Source: Ricinus communis | Lineage: Eukaryota; Streptophyta; Magnoliopsida; Malpighiales; Euphorbiaceae | Length of the DNA stretch: 64,000 nucleotides | Direction of reading: 5' to 3' | Assembly: GCF_019578655.1 (NCBI RefSeq) | Contig: NC_063256.1 | Location: 31,606,342 to 31,670,341, forward strand | In this document: piece after piece, positions 13,190 through 25,984 of the stretch | Position numbering within the stretch: position 1 is the stretch's first letter | Layout: every line of letters begins with the position of its first letter | Program-made: the position numbers and the translations under genes | Notes under the pieces: generated by a model | The model's database searches: none | Told to the model about the DNA's origin: nothing | Seen by the model: only the letters and a program-made list of their open reading frames with translations

Positions 13190-14265
13190 TTACACAAACG
13201 CTTTGGTTTGGTTACTGGCGAACGCTTCAAAAGGCGATCAGCTTTCTACGTTCCTCGATCTTCAAAGAAGACTGACTCCTCGTACTCCTTTAAGATAGGA
13301 TGGTCGTTGGTCCAAGGACTTCAAAGTGCAAAATAGGCGGAAATCGGTACACTTTCTGTTGGTGGAAATAGTCGCACCCCCAATCTATCTAAGAGATAAG
13401 CTTTGAGGCAAATCGTATAAGTATAAGCGCTTTCTAAGAGCTTTGCATTCCCTCTAGCCCTCTCAGTATAAAGTTGGGTGCAAACCCATCCGCAACCAAC
13501 GCTGCCTCCACACTCCGCTCAACTATGAGTTGAGCCCCAGCTAAGCAGTGGAAGATATTTATTTCACTAAAAAAAATAAAGGGGAACTTCCGCTTCTCCG
13601 AAGGTGGCGATATCACTCCATATAGATCGTCGTCTGATACATTTTCGGTGGGATCAAGACATCGATTTTAACTCTAAGGGCATTAGCCTCATAGAATTGA
13701 TCTTCGCATTTTCTTATCTTTTTCCCGCCCTAGAAATAGCATAAAAAGAATTCTAAAAACCAGCGAGAGGTTCCCCACTCTTCTTTGATCCGTCTTAGGA
13801 CTGAGTGGCAGCCTCGACCCGAGCGGAAGTGCGATGTGTCTGGAAACTCGGAATCGTAAATGGATTCCAATACCATTCTAATGGCCTCTTTCATGATCTT
13901 TTCTATAGGTAAAACTACTGTGAGCGGTCTAAACTTCAAGCACAAATGGCACTCGAAGGAGTAGTAGGGCCAACCATCACTACCATAGGGCTTTAGTGGT
14001 AAATCCTGCCATCTCAGACTCTTATTTCCCCTCACATTCTCTTTATATAGGTTGCTGTAAGAGTAGCTATATATGTTACCAAAAGACCGCCCTAATAAGA
14101 ATAAGGGTAACCAACAAAATAAGAGTTTCAAGAGGTCAAAGGCTTAAAGCATGAGGGTGGTCTTTGTCTTGCCTTTGGCATATAATAAATAAAGTATTAA
14201 CCCCCATTTCCGAGAACACTAAATAAAAACTTTCCCACCGAACAGCTAGTGCGATATCTAAACCT
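13190..14265 (-). other. Nuclear insertion of mitochondrial DNA (NUMT)
   Basis: Base composition changes abruptly from strongly AT-rich flanks to balanced sequence between about 13190 and 14265. The insert contains the recognisable beginning of plant mitochondrial matR on the minus strand (13736-14131). It breaks off sharply at about 13735, where unrelated balanced-composition sequence (13190-13735) begins. That second part is also organelle-like in composition but I cannot name a gene in it. The jump suggests either two mitochondrial fragments joined before or during insertion, or a rearranged mitochondrial genome in the donor. Confidence 0.8.
13736..14131 (-). pseudogene. matR: 5' part of mitochondrial maturase gene matR
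   Basis: MatR is the group II intron maturase encoded in the last nad1 intron of plant mitochondria. The minus-strand frame contains the conserved MatR start region with MKEAIRMVLESIYDSEFPD, then HFRSGRGCHSVLRRIKEEWG and SRWFLEF, which is the start of the reverse-transcriptase-like domain. The usual methionine start lies at 13892-13894, and the upstream open frame to 14131 is the normally conserved intron leader. After WFLEF the match ends abruptly and a stop follows a few codons later, so most of the RT domain and all of domain X are missing. It cannot work, and a nuclear copy would also lack import signals. Confidence 0.88.
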
Positions 14266-14979
14266 GATTTAATATTGAAACAACGAAACACACCATGGGA
14301 TCAATAAAAATTGAACTTTATTAAATAGTCAAGTTTGCAAGGCTAATATCATTTAGAATTAAATCAAAAACTAAAACATAAATTAATATTTTAACGGACA
14401 AAATATAATAAAAATATTTTTAAAATATATTTTAATTTAAATATCATCATGCTTAATATTATTATAAAAGTCATAAATAAAAGCTAATCACTTGATTTAT
14501 TTTACAATAATTTTAAAATAAAATTAAAGAAATATAAAACAACAGTGTACGAATAATATTATAATATATCTATTCAAGAAATTAAATATCCATCAAAATC
14601 TACTTGGTTTAAGAGATATACAATTTCCAAATATTGAAATATATATTTTCTTCCTCTACTTAATAAAGTGAGAATTTTACTTAGTGGTCATATGATTGTA
14701 GTTCATGCTCATTCTATCGACTCCGACCTAATTTTAATATATATAGAGTAAAAGTTCTTTATATATATATTGAAATTAAATAAAATTTATGACTATAAAT
14801 TATAATTTAATAAAATTTTGAGTACTAAATTTTTTTTCTTACCTTATACTTAATTATATTAGGTAAAATGATAGCAACCAGGAGATAAGATATGTTAATA
14901 TCTTGGTATATTATAGAAAATTAATTAATGAGATAAAATAATAATATAGTAAGACAAAACATAGCATAACATAGATTTT

Positions 14980-14982
<3 letters not shown>
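14266..14982. other. AT-rich intergenic DNA, no gene seen
   Basis: Nothing recognisable between the mitochondrial insert and the AT microsatellite. Confidence 0.5.

Positions 14983-15047
<65 letters not shown>
14983..15047. repeat. (AT)n microsatellite
   Basis: An alternating AT run of about 65 bases. Confidence 0.97.
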
Positions 15048-15049
<2 letters not shown>

Positions 15050-15111
15050 AAATATTTTTTAAAACGAGACTTAACTTATTACAGTATAGAGATTATTCCT
15101 ATTTATAACTG

Positions 15112-15817
15112 GCTTAAACACAGGGACGAGTAGAAAGATCAAACCAACTGAACCGATTGAGAGATTAACTGAAATCAAATAAACATATGTACATACATAC
15201 ATACATATATACACATACATATATCTTAAATCTAACTTGTTAAAAATAGGGGTAAGTAGAAAAATCAAACAAACTGAACCGGTTGAGAGATTGACCGAAA
15301 CTGAATCGAAAAATTGGTTAACATAACTAGTTGATTGAAGTTTTAATATTTGTTCTAATAAATTTAGTTAACTTATTGGTTTATGATTTTTAATTTTAGA
15401 AATCGACGATTAACTGAATTGACCAATAATATTTTTAATATTAAATTATATATTATATATATTTAGATAAATATAATTATTTATATGAATCTTGTATAAT
15501 ATTTCAAAAAAAAAATTACGATATTTACATTTTACATATATTCTTGAAAAAGAATTTTCTTTTATCAGTTAACTAAAAATTGAAAAAGTAAACACATCTT
15601 TTGTTTCATTTTTTTCCTCTTCTTTTCAATTTTTTTTTAATTTTTCGATTAACCGGAAAACTGTAATTAAAAAGCCAACTGTTTGATTAACCGAATTAAT
15701 GGTTAACTAAATATTTAGTTTGATTCTTGATTAAGAAAGTAAAGAATCAATACCGAATGGTCGGTTTCTTTTTTATAAGCACGATCTTGTTAATTGAACC
15801 ACGTTCACTCCTAATTA
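15112..15817. mobile_element. Possible non-autonomous hAT-type element
   Basis: The left side carries CAGGGACGAGTAGAAAGATC followed by an AACCGATTGAGAGATTAAC motif, and that block is partly duplicated at about 15245-15312. The right side ends with GTTCACTCCTAAT, whose complement (TTAGGAGTGAAC) is a weak inverted match to the left tip. Repeated AACCGA motifs run throughout. This layout is common for small hAT-like elements in eudicots. No transposase and no clean 8-bp flanking duplication were found, so the ends are approximate. A CATA microsatellite occurs near 15190. Confidence 0.4.
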
Positions 15818-16214
15818 AATATAAAGTAATAAAAATTCTGAAAGACATAAAAATGTCAAGGTAAACCAGTGATTTGCTTTTTTTTTTTTTTCAAATTCAA
15901 TTTATTCAGTTTAAATCTTTTAAAAAATTAAAATTAGTTTAGCTCAATTCAGTTCAATTTTAAATTAAGAACTTTCAATTTAACCGAATTAATAAAACTA
16001 TTCTTTCTTTGTTTCTAATCAAAGAATATTTTAATGTATTAATTTTTAAAAATAGATTATATATTATCTCTTGTCCTCATACTTCATGAAACTGTGTTAA
16101 AGTATTCCCAATAATATTCTCTATATACCTCCTCTTAAATTATAAATAATTAACTTTCAATTTTAACTTGTCTTGAAATGTGTGTATATTCTAACAATAC
16201 TGTCCATTTTACTC

Positions 16215-17485
16215 ATATTTGAGCAGTATTCAGTCCTTTCACGTACGATTGAATGTTGAGCGTGCCAAACAGTGATTACCTCAAATAATTACAATGGATA
16301 TAATAAATATAAAATGCATGATCATTTGACTTCTAATCTAGATGATTGTGCAAGGAATAAATGGACCTAGATTACTTTGCTGTGTGAATAAGGTCTTAGT
16401 ATGGATGGACATTCCGGGCGGGTCGCAATAAGTCACGGGTCGAAGGTTTGGACCAATCACAATTCATCACCATTTTGCCTACTTCCAATTCCTATTCCAT
16501 CGTCTAAGTTGATGTAGTTTCACCAAATCAACATGTAGAACTAATTAATGAACTAATTAAAGATTAAGCTAATAATGAGCTAAGAATATAAATATGAATT
16601 ATTGACATGCAAATATGAACTAAGGACGTGAACTTGAGCTATGAGTATCTGATTAATAAGTTGAAAGTGTAGAAATGAGCTTAAGGAATAAAGCTAAAAG
16701 CTAAATTACTGTAAGCTAAGAGCGATTATATAAATATGTAAGCTAAGGAACTTAATTACAATAAATATAATACTGAAACTGTAACTAGAAAGCTTTAAAA
16801 ATTGATTGCATAAATTAATTGACTTACAGATAAAATTGAATATTGAGGAATGCTTGAGAGCTTTGAACATACTGTAAATTAACAACTAAGGATTTTTGAC
16901 TAAGGATTGCTTAACTAATCTAAGGATAGCTTTCTAATCTAAGGATAAATATAAAGATAAAGTTTATAAACTTTGGATTTGTTTTGATTTTGTATTTGAT
17001 TGGTTGGCTGGAATTTGTTCACTAGGGGTCTTTATCTATTTATAGACTTCTATAGCTTGAGAGATACCCCGATACTTTCTTCATACTTGGCTTGGTCCTC
17101 AATTAACTCTCCACTTTGAGAGCATGTACTGTTGCTTTTAACATTTTACACATGTTGATGATGTAACTTCCTTGCTGCATTTCCTTAGTTTTATCAACTT
17201 CCTAGCCTTATTTCTCTCTACTTCTTGCTTTTGTTCAACTTCCTTGTTCATACATTATAAGAGTGCTTTTTTCTTCTTTCGATATGTTTCACTTCCACAC
17301 TACTTCCTCTTTGGCTGACACTTGTATTTATTCATTCCCACTTCTCAAGAACGTGCTTCTAGCTTTCAGAAGATTCTATAACTGCCTTCCGCCTTCTTGC
17401 TTCCTCATTTATCACATGTCAATAATCCTTAAGGATTATTAAATCAACTTCAGACAAATGGGCAAAGGAGTTACGCATGTGTCAC
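16215..17485 (-). mobile_element. 3' LTR of minus-strand Gypsy element, right side lost
   Basis: This segment matches 22540-23720 in direct orientation, starting at the GCAGTATTC block (16223) and running through TTCTAATCTAGATGATTGTGCA, the repeated AGCTAAG-rich middle, TTTATAGACTTC, TGTTGATGATGTAACTT and AATAATCCTTAAGGATTATT. The match stops near 17485, where copy B of the long-LTR family begins, so the original LTR end is missing. Paired direct repeats around a gag-like remnant identify it as an LTR of the element at 16215-23847. Confidence 0.75.
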
Positions 17486-17489
17486 GAAC

Positions 17490-19059
17490 TCAAATATTGT
17501 GTATCTTAGTCTTTCATTTTATTATTTAAAAAATCATTCCCTATAAATACAATAGTTCATACATAATCATACCAAATAATACATATAATTCAACTAGGTC
17601 TAGCCCATTAATATTAAGCCCAAGCTAGATTAATAATGAATACATCAAAAGGGAGCTGAGCCGATTGACTATAGGCATAGAGTTGATCGTCGCAACATCG
17701 AGCCAATTAGCTCTGTATTGAGTCGATCGGCTCTAGGGCTTCTCTAGGTGGGTTTTTACGACTTTTTTATAATCCTCGCATCCTAAAGCCAATTTTAACA
17801 TGCACAGAAGGTAAAAATAATTAGAATATGAAGGGAGTAAAATAAAACTAAAATAAAATAACAAATAACATCAGATTGAGCTAGAAATCCTAAAAAGTTA
17901 TACAAAACCTAAGAATATGCAAACACAGTGGACAAACTTGGCAAATTAATCACATAATCCTATTAAACTAATTTAATTAAAAAATCATAAGGAAAATGAA
18001 AATATGATCATATAATACTAATCATGTGATTAATCAGATTTAAAACCCAAAGGCATGCATATTATCATATTCATAACCCTAGTATTCTTATTATCAAATT
18101 TTGAAACCCAATGAATTAGTAATATGCTAATTCATAAAAAACCTAATCTAATCACATTAATTATGATTATAGGATAGAAAAGTAGCCCTAATCATGTTTC
18201 TAAGAAAAAACATAAAGAATAGGAAAACCAGTTTAATGGGAGAGTGATGTTGATGATAATGGATGAAAGTTGGGGAATTCTCAGGTTGTCACCGTAGTTG
18301 ATCGTTCTGCGAGTCTTATGAGATGATAAAGTGGTTGAGTCAAAGATCGATTGGGAATCCAGTGCTAGATATGGTATTGAGAAAGTTTTTGTCGTTTCAA
18401 AAGAGTTTTCAAATATGAGTTCTTTCTTAGTGACCTTCTTTCTTAGTTGCCAAAAACCTTTTGCTCAATAATGAACGTGAGTTTTTTAATCCACAGTATT
18501 CTAATCGATGTTGTTACCTTCTATTGTAGTTAGCTCTTGTTCCCCCCTAACCCTAGTCATCACTTTCTATTTATAAAGGTAGTTTTTGAGAAAATCCTAG
18601 AGGAACCGATAGACTTTAACTTTATTTAAAATTCTTTTTAAAGAATCGATAAATACCCAATATCCAATAAATTAAATCTTTAAAATTTAACTAAATATCA
18701 TTAAAATCCATTGATTATCGACAAATATCTTCTAGAATCGGCACTGTGTAGAGCCGGTTGGCTCTATGATTCGCCGATAAGCTCTGTGTAGAGCCAATTG
18801 GCTCTCAATGTGGGAAATTTGAAAAATTTGCAATTAAGTCCCCGAACTTGTAAAATCCATTATTTTGACCCTAAAACTTTATTTTTCTTCATAATTAACT
18901 CCAAATTGATTTAAAAAGGTAATTTTGGTCGGATTAACCCCAATTTTAATCTTGAATTCACCCGTCCTTTGTCTCCCGAGACCCGAGAAGGCAATAACTT
19001 TCATCATAGGATTTTTCATAATTTTCTTGATATTTAGATCCAGAAAATAGGTTCTGACA
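17490..19059 (-). mobile_element. Long LTR of Gypsy (Tat/Ogre-like) family, copy B
   Basis: It matches copy A in the same orientation: GAGCCGATTG and GATCGGCTCTAGGG motifs at 17655-17740, AACATGCACAGAAGGTAAAA (17790), CTATTTATAAAGG (18570), paired GAGCC(G/A)NTTGGCTC motifs at 18760 and 18800, GTCTCCCGAGACCCGAGAAGG (18974) and the end GTTCTGACA at 19051-19059. The far LTR end is absent on the left, so it is a fragment. It lies inside the internal part of the older Gypsy element, next to that element's truncated 3' LTR, which makes it the younger insertion or the product of a recombination. Confidence 0.72.
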
Positions 19060-20599
19060 AATGGTACCTTACTTTCCTTTTGTTGGTCATGCATATCGTT
19101 TTAGGCTTTGATTGAAATTTCTTCAAATGTCTTTGTTCCAAATCTTTCAAGGGCCACTACTACGAACATGGTAATTCCTCGCTTCTTTTAACTTGATGAC
19201 TCTGTAATGTACTTCTTCTTATCTTGATGTCTTGAATTTCCTTCCACGGGATAATCTTGGCTTACATTCCTGAAGCATTAATGTTACTATCGCCACTACC
19301 ACTATAAGCACTTCCACTATTGCTTCTTCACATTCTCAAGTAGTGTTTTCTACTCTTATGCCTTTAGAATTTTGCTTGAAAGCCAGTGAATTATTTGTAA
19401 ATTTCTTTCTTCAATCCTGACTCCCTTTGTAGAACTATTCTTTGCCCCAATAGTAAGGATTTTGATGCTTCATTCCCATTATTTATGATTTGACCCACTA
19501 TTATTTCTCCTCCAACCTCATCTGTTGTGGAGCTCTTACTAGGCAAGGAATTGAATCCTTAGTAATTCTTATTGAAAAGTGGCCTTTAGGCAAACTTTTC
19601 TTCATGGACCCTAAATAGTTGACTTACGATATTAAATCTAGCCACTAAGTTAGCTACTTAGGATGTCAAATTTAGCCGTAGAATCGGTCTATCATTCCTA
19701 CAATACCAAATCACTACTATTAGTGACTTGATTACATGGTAGTGGTATTGACCTTTAATCTTAATCTTACTCCTTCCTTTCATCCTCGCATATAATAGGC
19801 TCAAAACCCACACTACAGTAATAGTCTTTATTTGGTAGTGATTTGAACCAATTCTTTCCACAGTAAGACATAATAACTAACAGTAATGTTAATACTATGG
19901 AAAACACATAATAAGAACTTACTATCAGTTTTGATCTCAATGTGCATGCTTGTTGGATGTTGATTACCTACTATTTGAATGGTGAAATTGATTCTTCCAC
20001 AAAGATGAAGCTTTTGTTGTGCTTTTCTTTGACATCCTTTTCAAAGGCTTGTGAATTCGTGCTTTCTCTGGACTAGTGAATCCTTGACAAAGTTTTCTCT
20101 TTCACTAGGGAAGGTGCCCTCCAAACCTCTGCGTTAACCTTCCTCATTTCTTATGTAGTTGACTTTTTGAATGGTGAATGAGAATTTTATAGGATTTCCA
20201 TAAGGAATTAGAATTTTTCCTACTTTGAAAATTCTTATTTGATATTCTATCATTCCTATTGATCTTGACTCCTCAGTAAAATTCTTTCTCCTTAGGCAGT
20301 CCTCAATTCCATCCATCTTCTCTTTGCAGTCGTCTATCTCTGTAATCTTCTCTTTTGTGTTCTAGTGAGAGGTTGTGGACATTTTTTATGAAATCCACGC
20401 TTCTATTGGTAGAGCTTCATATGTGGAGAATTTATAACTCTCAGTTGGTTGTTGTGAAATCTTATATAAGAATTATTAAGAGCCTTATGTACATTTCTCA
20501 CTCGGTTCTTCTCCGTCTGCACCAAATATTGCTTAGGAATTCACATATTGCGGAAAGTCTTTCTAGTATCAATTTTTGAAGCTTTCTTCTTCTGGTGAT
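19060..20599. other. Internal Gypsy region, no recognisable gene
   Basis: It lies between the inserted LTR copy B and the gag-like remnant of the Gypsy element. Only short frames occur and none shows protease, reverse transcriptase or integrase motifs. The pol region expected here in a minus-strand element is missing or decayed beyond recognition. Confidence 0.45.
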
Positions 20600-22500
20600 T
20601 CTTGTGTCGCTCTTCTCTTGCTTGAATCAGATGCTTCTTAGGCACCCACACCTTGCAAAAAGTGTATCTACTTGTATTTTTCTTCTTTGATCTTCTTTTT
20701 TAATTTAAGGATACGACAAGAGGTGAAGTGATTCCAAAAGTTTGTGGAGAATCCACAAGCCTACTTATACAATGACTATTATATAGTGGAAATTCCTCAC
20801 CCTTATGGCATAGTTGATTGTCCTCATCATCCTGAATAGGACGTGAGTCAAGGTCTTCTTGAGAAACCTCTGAGGACTGCCCCCCGAGTTCAAACAAAAC
20901 TTATTTGGATTCCTCAGCTCTTTGTGTAGCAGAACAAGTCATGTAACTTTATTGAGGATCTGTAGGTCCGCCACTACGGCAACCATCACTATCTAGAGAG
21001 TAAGGAGAATGAGTTAATTTTTCACTTTATTGATGTGCTTCATACTACTCCTCAACTTGACGATGATCTCGATCACTACTCTATTGAGGAACAACTTTAA
21101 GAACTTCTAAGGAATGCCCTCGAGTTCCTTTAGAATTTGCGTTGAAAGCTTGAAAATGACTTCCTAGCCCTAATTGTTGAAGCTCTATTCTTCTAGTTTC
21201 CAATAATAGGCCATGTTGGGATTTATTGGACTCTTTCATCCTGAGTGTGAATTCCTTGAGGAGACAAATTTCATTTCTAATTTAGTGCACGATCCTACTT
21301 CATCTCCTATTGGATTTGAATAATCATTTGCTTGGGTGTCCACCTTCTATAAAACATCTTCCTACAATTGAACTTTGAATTTTGGCCTTGATCCATACCT
21401 TGCTCTTGTCTTTAAGGATTGACCTTAATTCGAAAGTAGTAGCATTGATGGAGGCCATAGGAGGGAATGAGTCCTCGTTTATCAGCATGGTTTCTTCTTC
21501 TCAAAGAACTTAAGAATTTCTTTGTCAATCCTGTCCTCAATAGGATATGGTTTTTAAAATTAAGGACGACCTATTTGGTGAAGACTAGGTCCATATAGCT
21601 TTTGTATGCTTCTTTTATTGCACCTACATTAATGTTAGTTTAAGAAACTTGCATTTGAGGAATTGATACTTGAGGAATATTCCCTTTGTTAATTCCAATG
21701 TATGGAATTCTTTGAGGTATAGTCTCTTCCTCATACAAGTAAGGCTGAATGTTAGGATTGGTTGCTCCATATAATTGCTGAGGATTCAACCACTGATAAA
21801 TCAAAGGAATACCCGGTTGGCGGCCAGTCTGCGATGGATTCCTAACAAGTCCTGGATTTTATTCTCCACTGTGAGGAGGTTGATAGTGTTCTTCATCCAA
21901 CCTTTGAATTCCATTCACAATAAGAGAATCCCCTTAGGATTGCCCCCCGAGCTCCTCGTCATGGTGTGTAGTAGGTCTAACAACAAGAACTTCCTTAGCC
22001 CGTTGTAGAGTTGGGGATGAAAGTTGATGACACCTTAGACGAACTCAATTGAGAACTCCGTATGGTGAATTGGTGCTACCAAATTCTCGCTATGTCTTTT
22101 GCATGACCATGCAAAATCTCTATCTAGGTGTCTGGTGTGTTCTTCCATTATCTTGAGTACCTCCTTACTCTACTTCCTTAGACCTTCTAGGATTTCAAAG
22201 TAAGCAGTAGGATTAACAACACTAAGGAATGAAAGAAAATTGTTAACTGGATTTGCAGCATCAGGTCTTGCTGAATTTCAGTGAACTTCTTCACCTTAAA
22301 GGTAAGGATTTTGAGGAATTGGGCTTCTCTCCCTTCTTTATTCGATTTGTTCACAAGTTGAGGAAGATGAATATTGTGCCCTGCTGTTGTAAACACACCT
22401 TTTGTATCATGAGACCTGGTAATATTTCTAAAGCACTACTAGTCTTTGGAACCATTAGTTTAAGAATTCTTCATAAAATAAAATAAACATAGTGTTGATG
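20600..22500 (-). pseudogene. Decayed gag-like region of the Gypsy element
   Basis: On the minus strand, just inside the 5' LTR and primer-site region, fragments of one frame read like a Pro/Gln-rich gag: EEHTRHLDRDFAW near 22130, GIPLIYQWLNPQQLYG near 21800, then YEEETIPQRIPYIG and SIPQMQV near 21650-21740. Position, orientation and composition fit a Gypsy gag. Many stops and frameshifts interrupt it. No zinc knuckle was identified. The assignment rests on context more than on a domain match. Confidence 0.42.
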
Positions 22501-22503
22501 CAC

Positions 22504-22536
22504 TGCATGGATGTGTACCACTAGGTGTGCCAAAAT
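22504..22536 (-). promoter_or_regulatory. Probable primer-binding-site region of the Gypsy element
   Basis: Directly inside the LTR, the minus strand reads TTTTGGCACACCTAGTGG. It resembles the box following the 5' LTR in many plant Gypsy elements (TTTTGGCACGCC-G-GTGG). Its position next to LTR end 22540 supports the role. The primer tRNA was not assigned. Confidence 0.5.
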
Positions 22537-22539
22537 TAC

Positions 22540-23847
22540 TGTTTGGTCAGTATTCGGCCCTTGCATGTGTAATGGATTGCTGAGTGTGCGAGGTTGATTA
22601 CCTCAAATAATTGTAATGGATGTAATAAATGTAAAATACGCGACCATTTAACTTCTAATCTAGATGATTGTGCAGGTAATAAAGGATCTAGATTACCTTG
22701 AGTTTTTAGGTAAGTTGATACAATATTGCCAAATTAACACAGAGCTAATTAATGAGCTAAGGATATAAATATAAGCTATTGGCATGCAATATGAGCTAAG
22801 GGCATAACTTGACCTATGAGCATGTAATTAATAAGTTGGGAATGCGAAAATGAGCTTAAGGAATAAAGCTAAGAGCTAAATTACTGTAAGCTAAGAGCGA
22901 TGATGTAAATATGTAACCTAAGGAACTTAATTACAATAAATATAATATTAAAATAATAACTAAAAAGCCACAAAAATTAATTGCATAAAGTAATTGACTT
23001 ACAAATGAAATTGAATGTTTAGGAGCACTTGAGAGCTTTGAACGTACTGTAAATTAACAACTAAGAATTACTTTTCTATCCTAATGATTATTTAACTAAG
23101 GATTGTTGAACTCATCGAAAGATAGCTTTCTAATCTGAGGATAAATGTAAAAGTAAAGTTTATAGACTCTGGGTCTAGTTTAATTTTATATTTGATTGAT
23201 TGGGTGAGATTTGCTCATTAGGGGATTTTTGCCTATTTATAGACTTCCATAGCTTAAGAGATGCTCTGACATATTCTCCATCTTTGGCTTGATCCTTAAT
23301 TAACTCCTCAACTTGAGAGCACATACTATTGCTTTTCACATTTTGCACATGTTGATGATGTAACTTGCTTGCTTTACTTCCTTACTCTTCTCAACTTTTT
23401 AGCCTTATTTCTCTTATCTTTTTGCTTTTGCTCAGCTTTCTTATTCACATATTATAAATGTGTTTTTTCTTCTTTAGATATACTTCACTTCCACACCACT
23501 TCCTCCTTGGCTGACACTTGTATTCCTTCTTTCCACTTCTCAATAACGTGCTTCAAGCTTCCAAAAGATTTTGTAATTGCTTTCCACCTTCATGCTTCCT
23601 CATTTATCACATGTCAATAATCCTTAAGGATTATTAAATCAACTCTTGACTAGACATGTCAATAATCCTTAAGGATTATTAAATCAACTCTTGACTAGTG
23701 GGTCGGGAATTTACATATGGGTCCGAAATCTGGAAATGGGCCAAAACACATATGCTTTAGGATTCAAATAAATATTAAATGAGCTTTCTCTTATGGGCTT
23801 AGTAAAATTTAATGGGCTTAAACCAATACTAAATTTGGGTGTAAACA
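22540..23847 (-). mobile_element. 5' LTR of minus-strand Gypsy element
   Basis: It is the better-preserved partner of 16215-17485. It starts TGTTTGGTCAGTATTC at 22540 and ends GGGTGTAAACA at 23847, giving TG...CA tips in both readings. A 45-bp segment (ACATGTCAATAATCCTTAAGG and following) is tandemly duplicated at about 23609-23698; the other LTR has one copy. Total about 1.3 kb. Confidence 0.75.
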
Positions 23848-24603
23848 ACTCTCTAATTAACTTTTTATTAATAGAGTAAAAAGAGAGAGAAATAAGTAAA
23901 AAAAAAAGAGAATTTGACTCTTAAAGAAAAGAGTTAAAAAAAAAATATAATTATGATATTAACGAAACAACAAAAAAAATGAGGGAGACTAGGAGACGCC
24001 AATTTAATTTTTGTAGAGGACAGTGAAAAAAATTGAATTAACATTTTATTATTTTCTTCTTGAATTTTAATTTAATTTAATTTTAGGTTGTGCTTTGCAT
24101 ACTAAAATATTTAAATTACAAAAAAATCCTTACTGATTTAACCTGTTTTTAATTTTGTACCCAACTATTTCAAGTCTGGCAAAATAAACCCATGTAGCAT
24201 TAATGATTGCTTATTCCATCCCTAATATTACTCTTTTCTTCTATGGCCATCCTACTGATTTGCTAAATCCTCAAAAATATTTATTCAAACCAAAAGAGCT
24301 TTTCCCCCCTAGTTTCTTCTTAAGAAATTATACAATTGAATCCTTATTGCGATAGAATATTATAAAGTTTTTTATGTAGTAAAGAGAAATAATATAATAT
24401 ATTTAAGAATTATTTTCTTCTTTCTTAAATTTAAGGAGAGAGATTGTAATCTTTGAGTTATTTTAGTGAAGGAGAATGAATTAAGGACGCTCTTAGAAAC
24501 TTAATTTTTGCATATGTTCTTTATAATAAAGAAGGAGCATGAATTAAAAAAATTTGTTGGAATGCTCTTAGACCTAAATTTGTTAAGGTCTATTGTTGAT
24601 TGA
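23848..24603. other. Intergenic DNA, no gene seen
   Basis: A-rich and T-rich sequence without recognisable frames. The final bases form the left flank of the TIR element that follows. Confidence 0.5.
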
Positions 24604-25976
24604 CGGTTTAAAGGTCAATTTGCCCCCTCAACTTGGAGTCAATAACCAATTTACTCATTTTAACTTTTCGGTCCTTTTTAACCATCAATTTGGCAAAAAA
24701 CGACCAATTCAGTCTAATCTCTCTCCAAATTAAGGGATTGAATCCACGTGTTATGTAAAGCAAGTGAATGAACTACCTGGTCAATAAATAAAGTTCATTT
24801 TAGTCCCTAGACTTTATATTATGTATCAAACTTAATAAAATAATTGATATTTTAAGATTTTTATTTTAGTATAATCTAATAATAATATCTAACAAGAATA
24901 ATTAAATTATAATTTTTTATTAAATAAAATAATTAAATTAAACTCATATAAGTTTAAATTTCTTTATTAAAATAGAATAAATTTTGTAGTTTTTTAAAAT
25001 AATTTATCTTAGTTTCTAATAAAAATAATTAGTTGATAAAATTTTTTATTTTTATTTTTATTTTTAGCATAATTTAGTCAAATGAATAAGAAAATCTAAT
25101 TAGTTACTTTCATATAAGTATCAATTTTATCTCAAATTAATAATATATAAACTTAAGAAACTAAACCATTTTTAATAATTTTTCTTATTAAAAAATTAAA
25201 ATATATAAAAAATTAAAATAAAAAATCTTGAACTCGTAATTATTATTATTGTATTTTTATATATTTATTAAAATAGTAAATAATAAAATTTTCTCAACTC
25301 ATAACTATCTCAAAATTAGAAATTATTAGTACAAAAAGTACGTTGGGATTTTCTCTAAAATACTTTTCTTAAGCTAATGAGATAAGAAATTATTAATAAA
25401 TATTTTTATTTTATATTTTATTAGATATTAAAGTTAATTTATCTAAAGTTAAATAACTTAATAATCAATATTAAATTATGAACCAAACTAAACTTTTTGT
25501 CGATTTAGTTCTTTAACTGAGTTGATAACATGAAAACTAACATATGAGATAATAGTTAATGCAATCAAAACTCATAGACTAATTATTATTCTTAGATACA
25601 ACGATCAAATTGTGCTTAAAATAAAAATAGAGTAAGAAAATAAATATTATTTAATTATTTTACATTATATACTAAGATTAAATATTATTAAGAGTATTAT
25701 TTAATTTAAATTATTTAATAATTTTATTTTATCCGAGTTTGATACTAATATGAAGTTTTAATAATTCAATTGAATTCTACTTATCGATTAGATCTTTTAA
25801 CTCAACTTTTACTTTCTTTGTATGATGTGCAAAACTTAGTCTACTAAAGTTATAAGAGTTTGGAGTGAATTTGCCCCTTTTGTTAAGTTGGTGGACAAAA
25901 TGGACCAAAAAAATTAAGAACCTGGATAAATTGGCTATTAACTTCAAGTTGAGGGGGCAAATTGATCTATAAACCG
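24604..25976. mobile_element. Non-autonomous TIR transposon, 1.37 kb (MULE- or hAT-like)
   Basis: The ends are long imperfect inverted repeats. Left: CGGTTTAAAGGTCAATTTGC followed by CCCCTCAACTTGGAGTCAAT. The complement of the right end: CGGTTTATAGATCAATTTGC followed by CCCCTCAACTTGAAGTTAAT. Similarity continues for roughly 100 bases. The flanks TTGATTGA (24596-24603) and TTGATGGA (25977-25984) match at 7 of 8 bases, as expected for a target duplication. The interior is AT-rich and has no transposase. TIR length favours MULE, while the 8-bp duplication would also fit hAT. Confidence 0.8.
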
Positions 25977-25984
25977 TTGATGGA

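Noticed and set aside
13190..13735. Chloroplast-derived insertion
   Set aside because: No plastid gene is recognisable, and the adjoining matR points to mitochondria.
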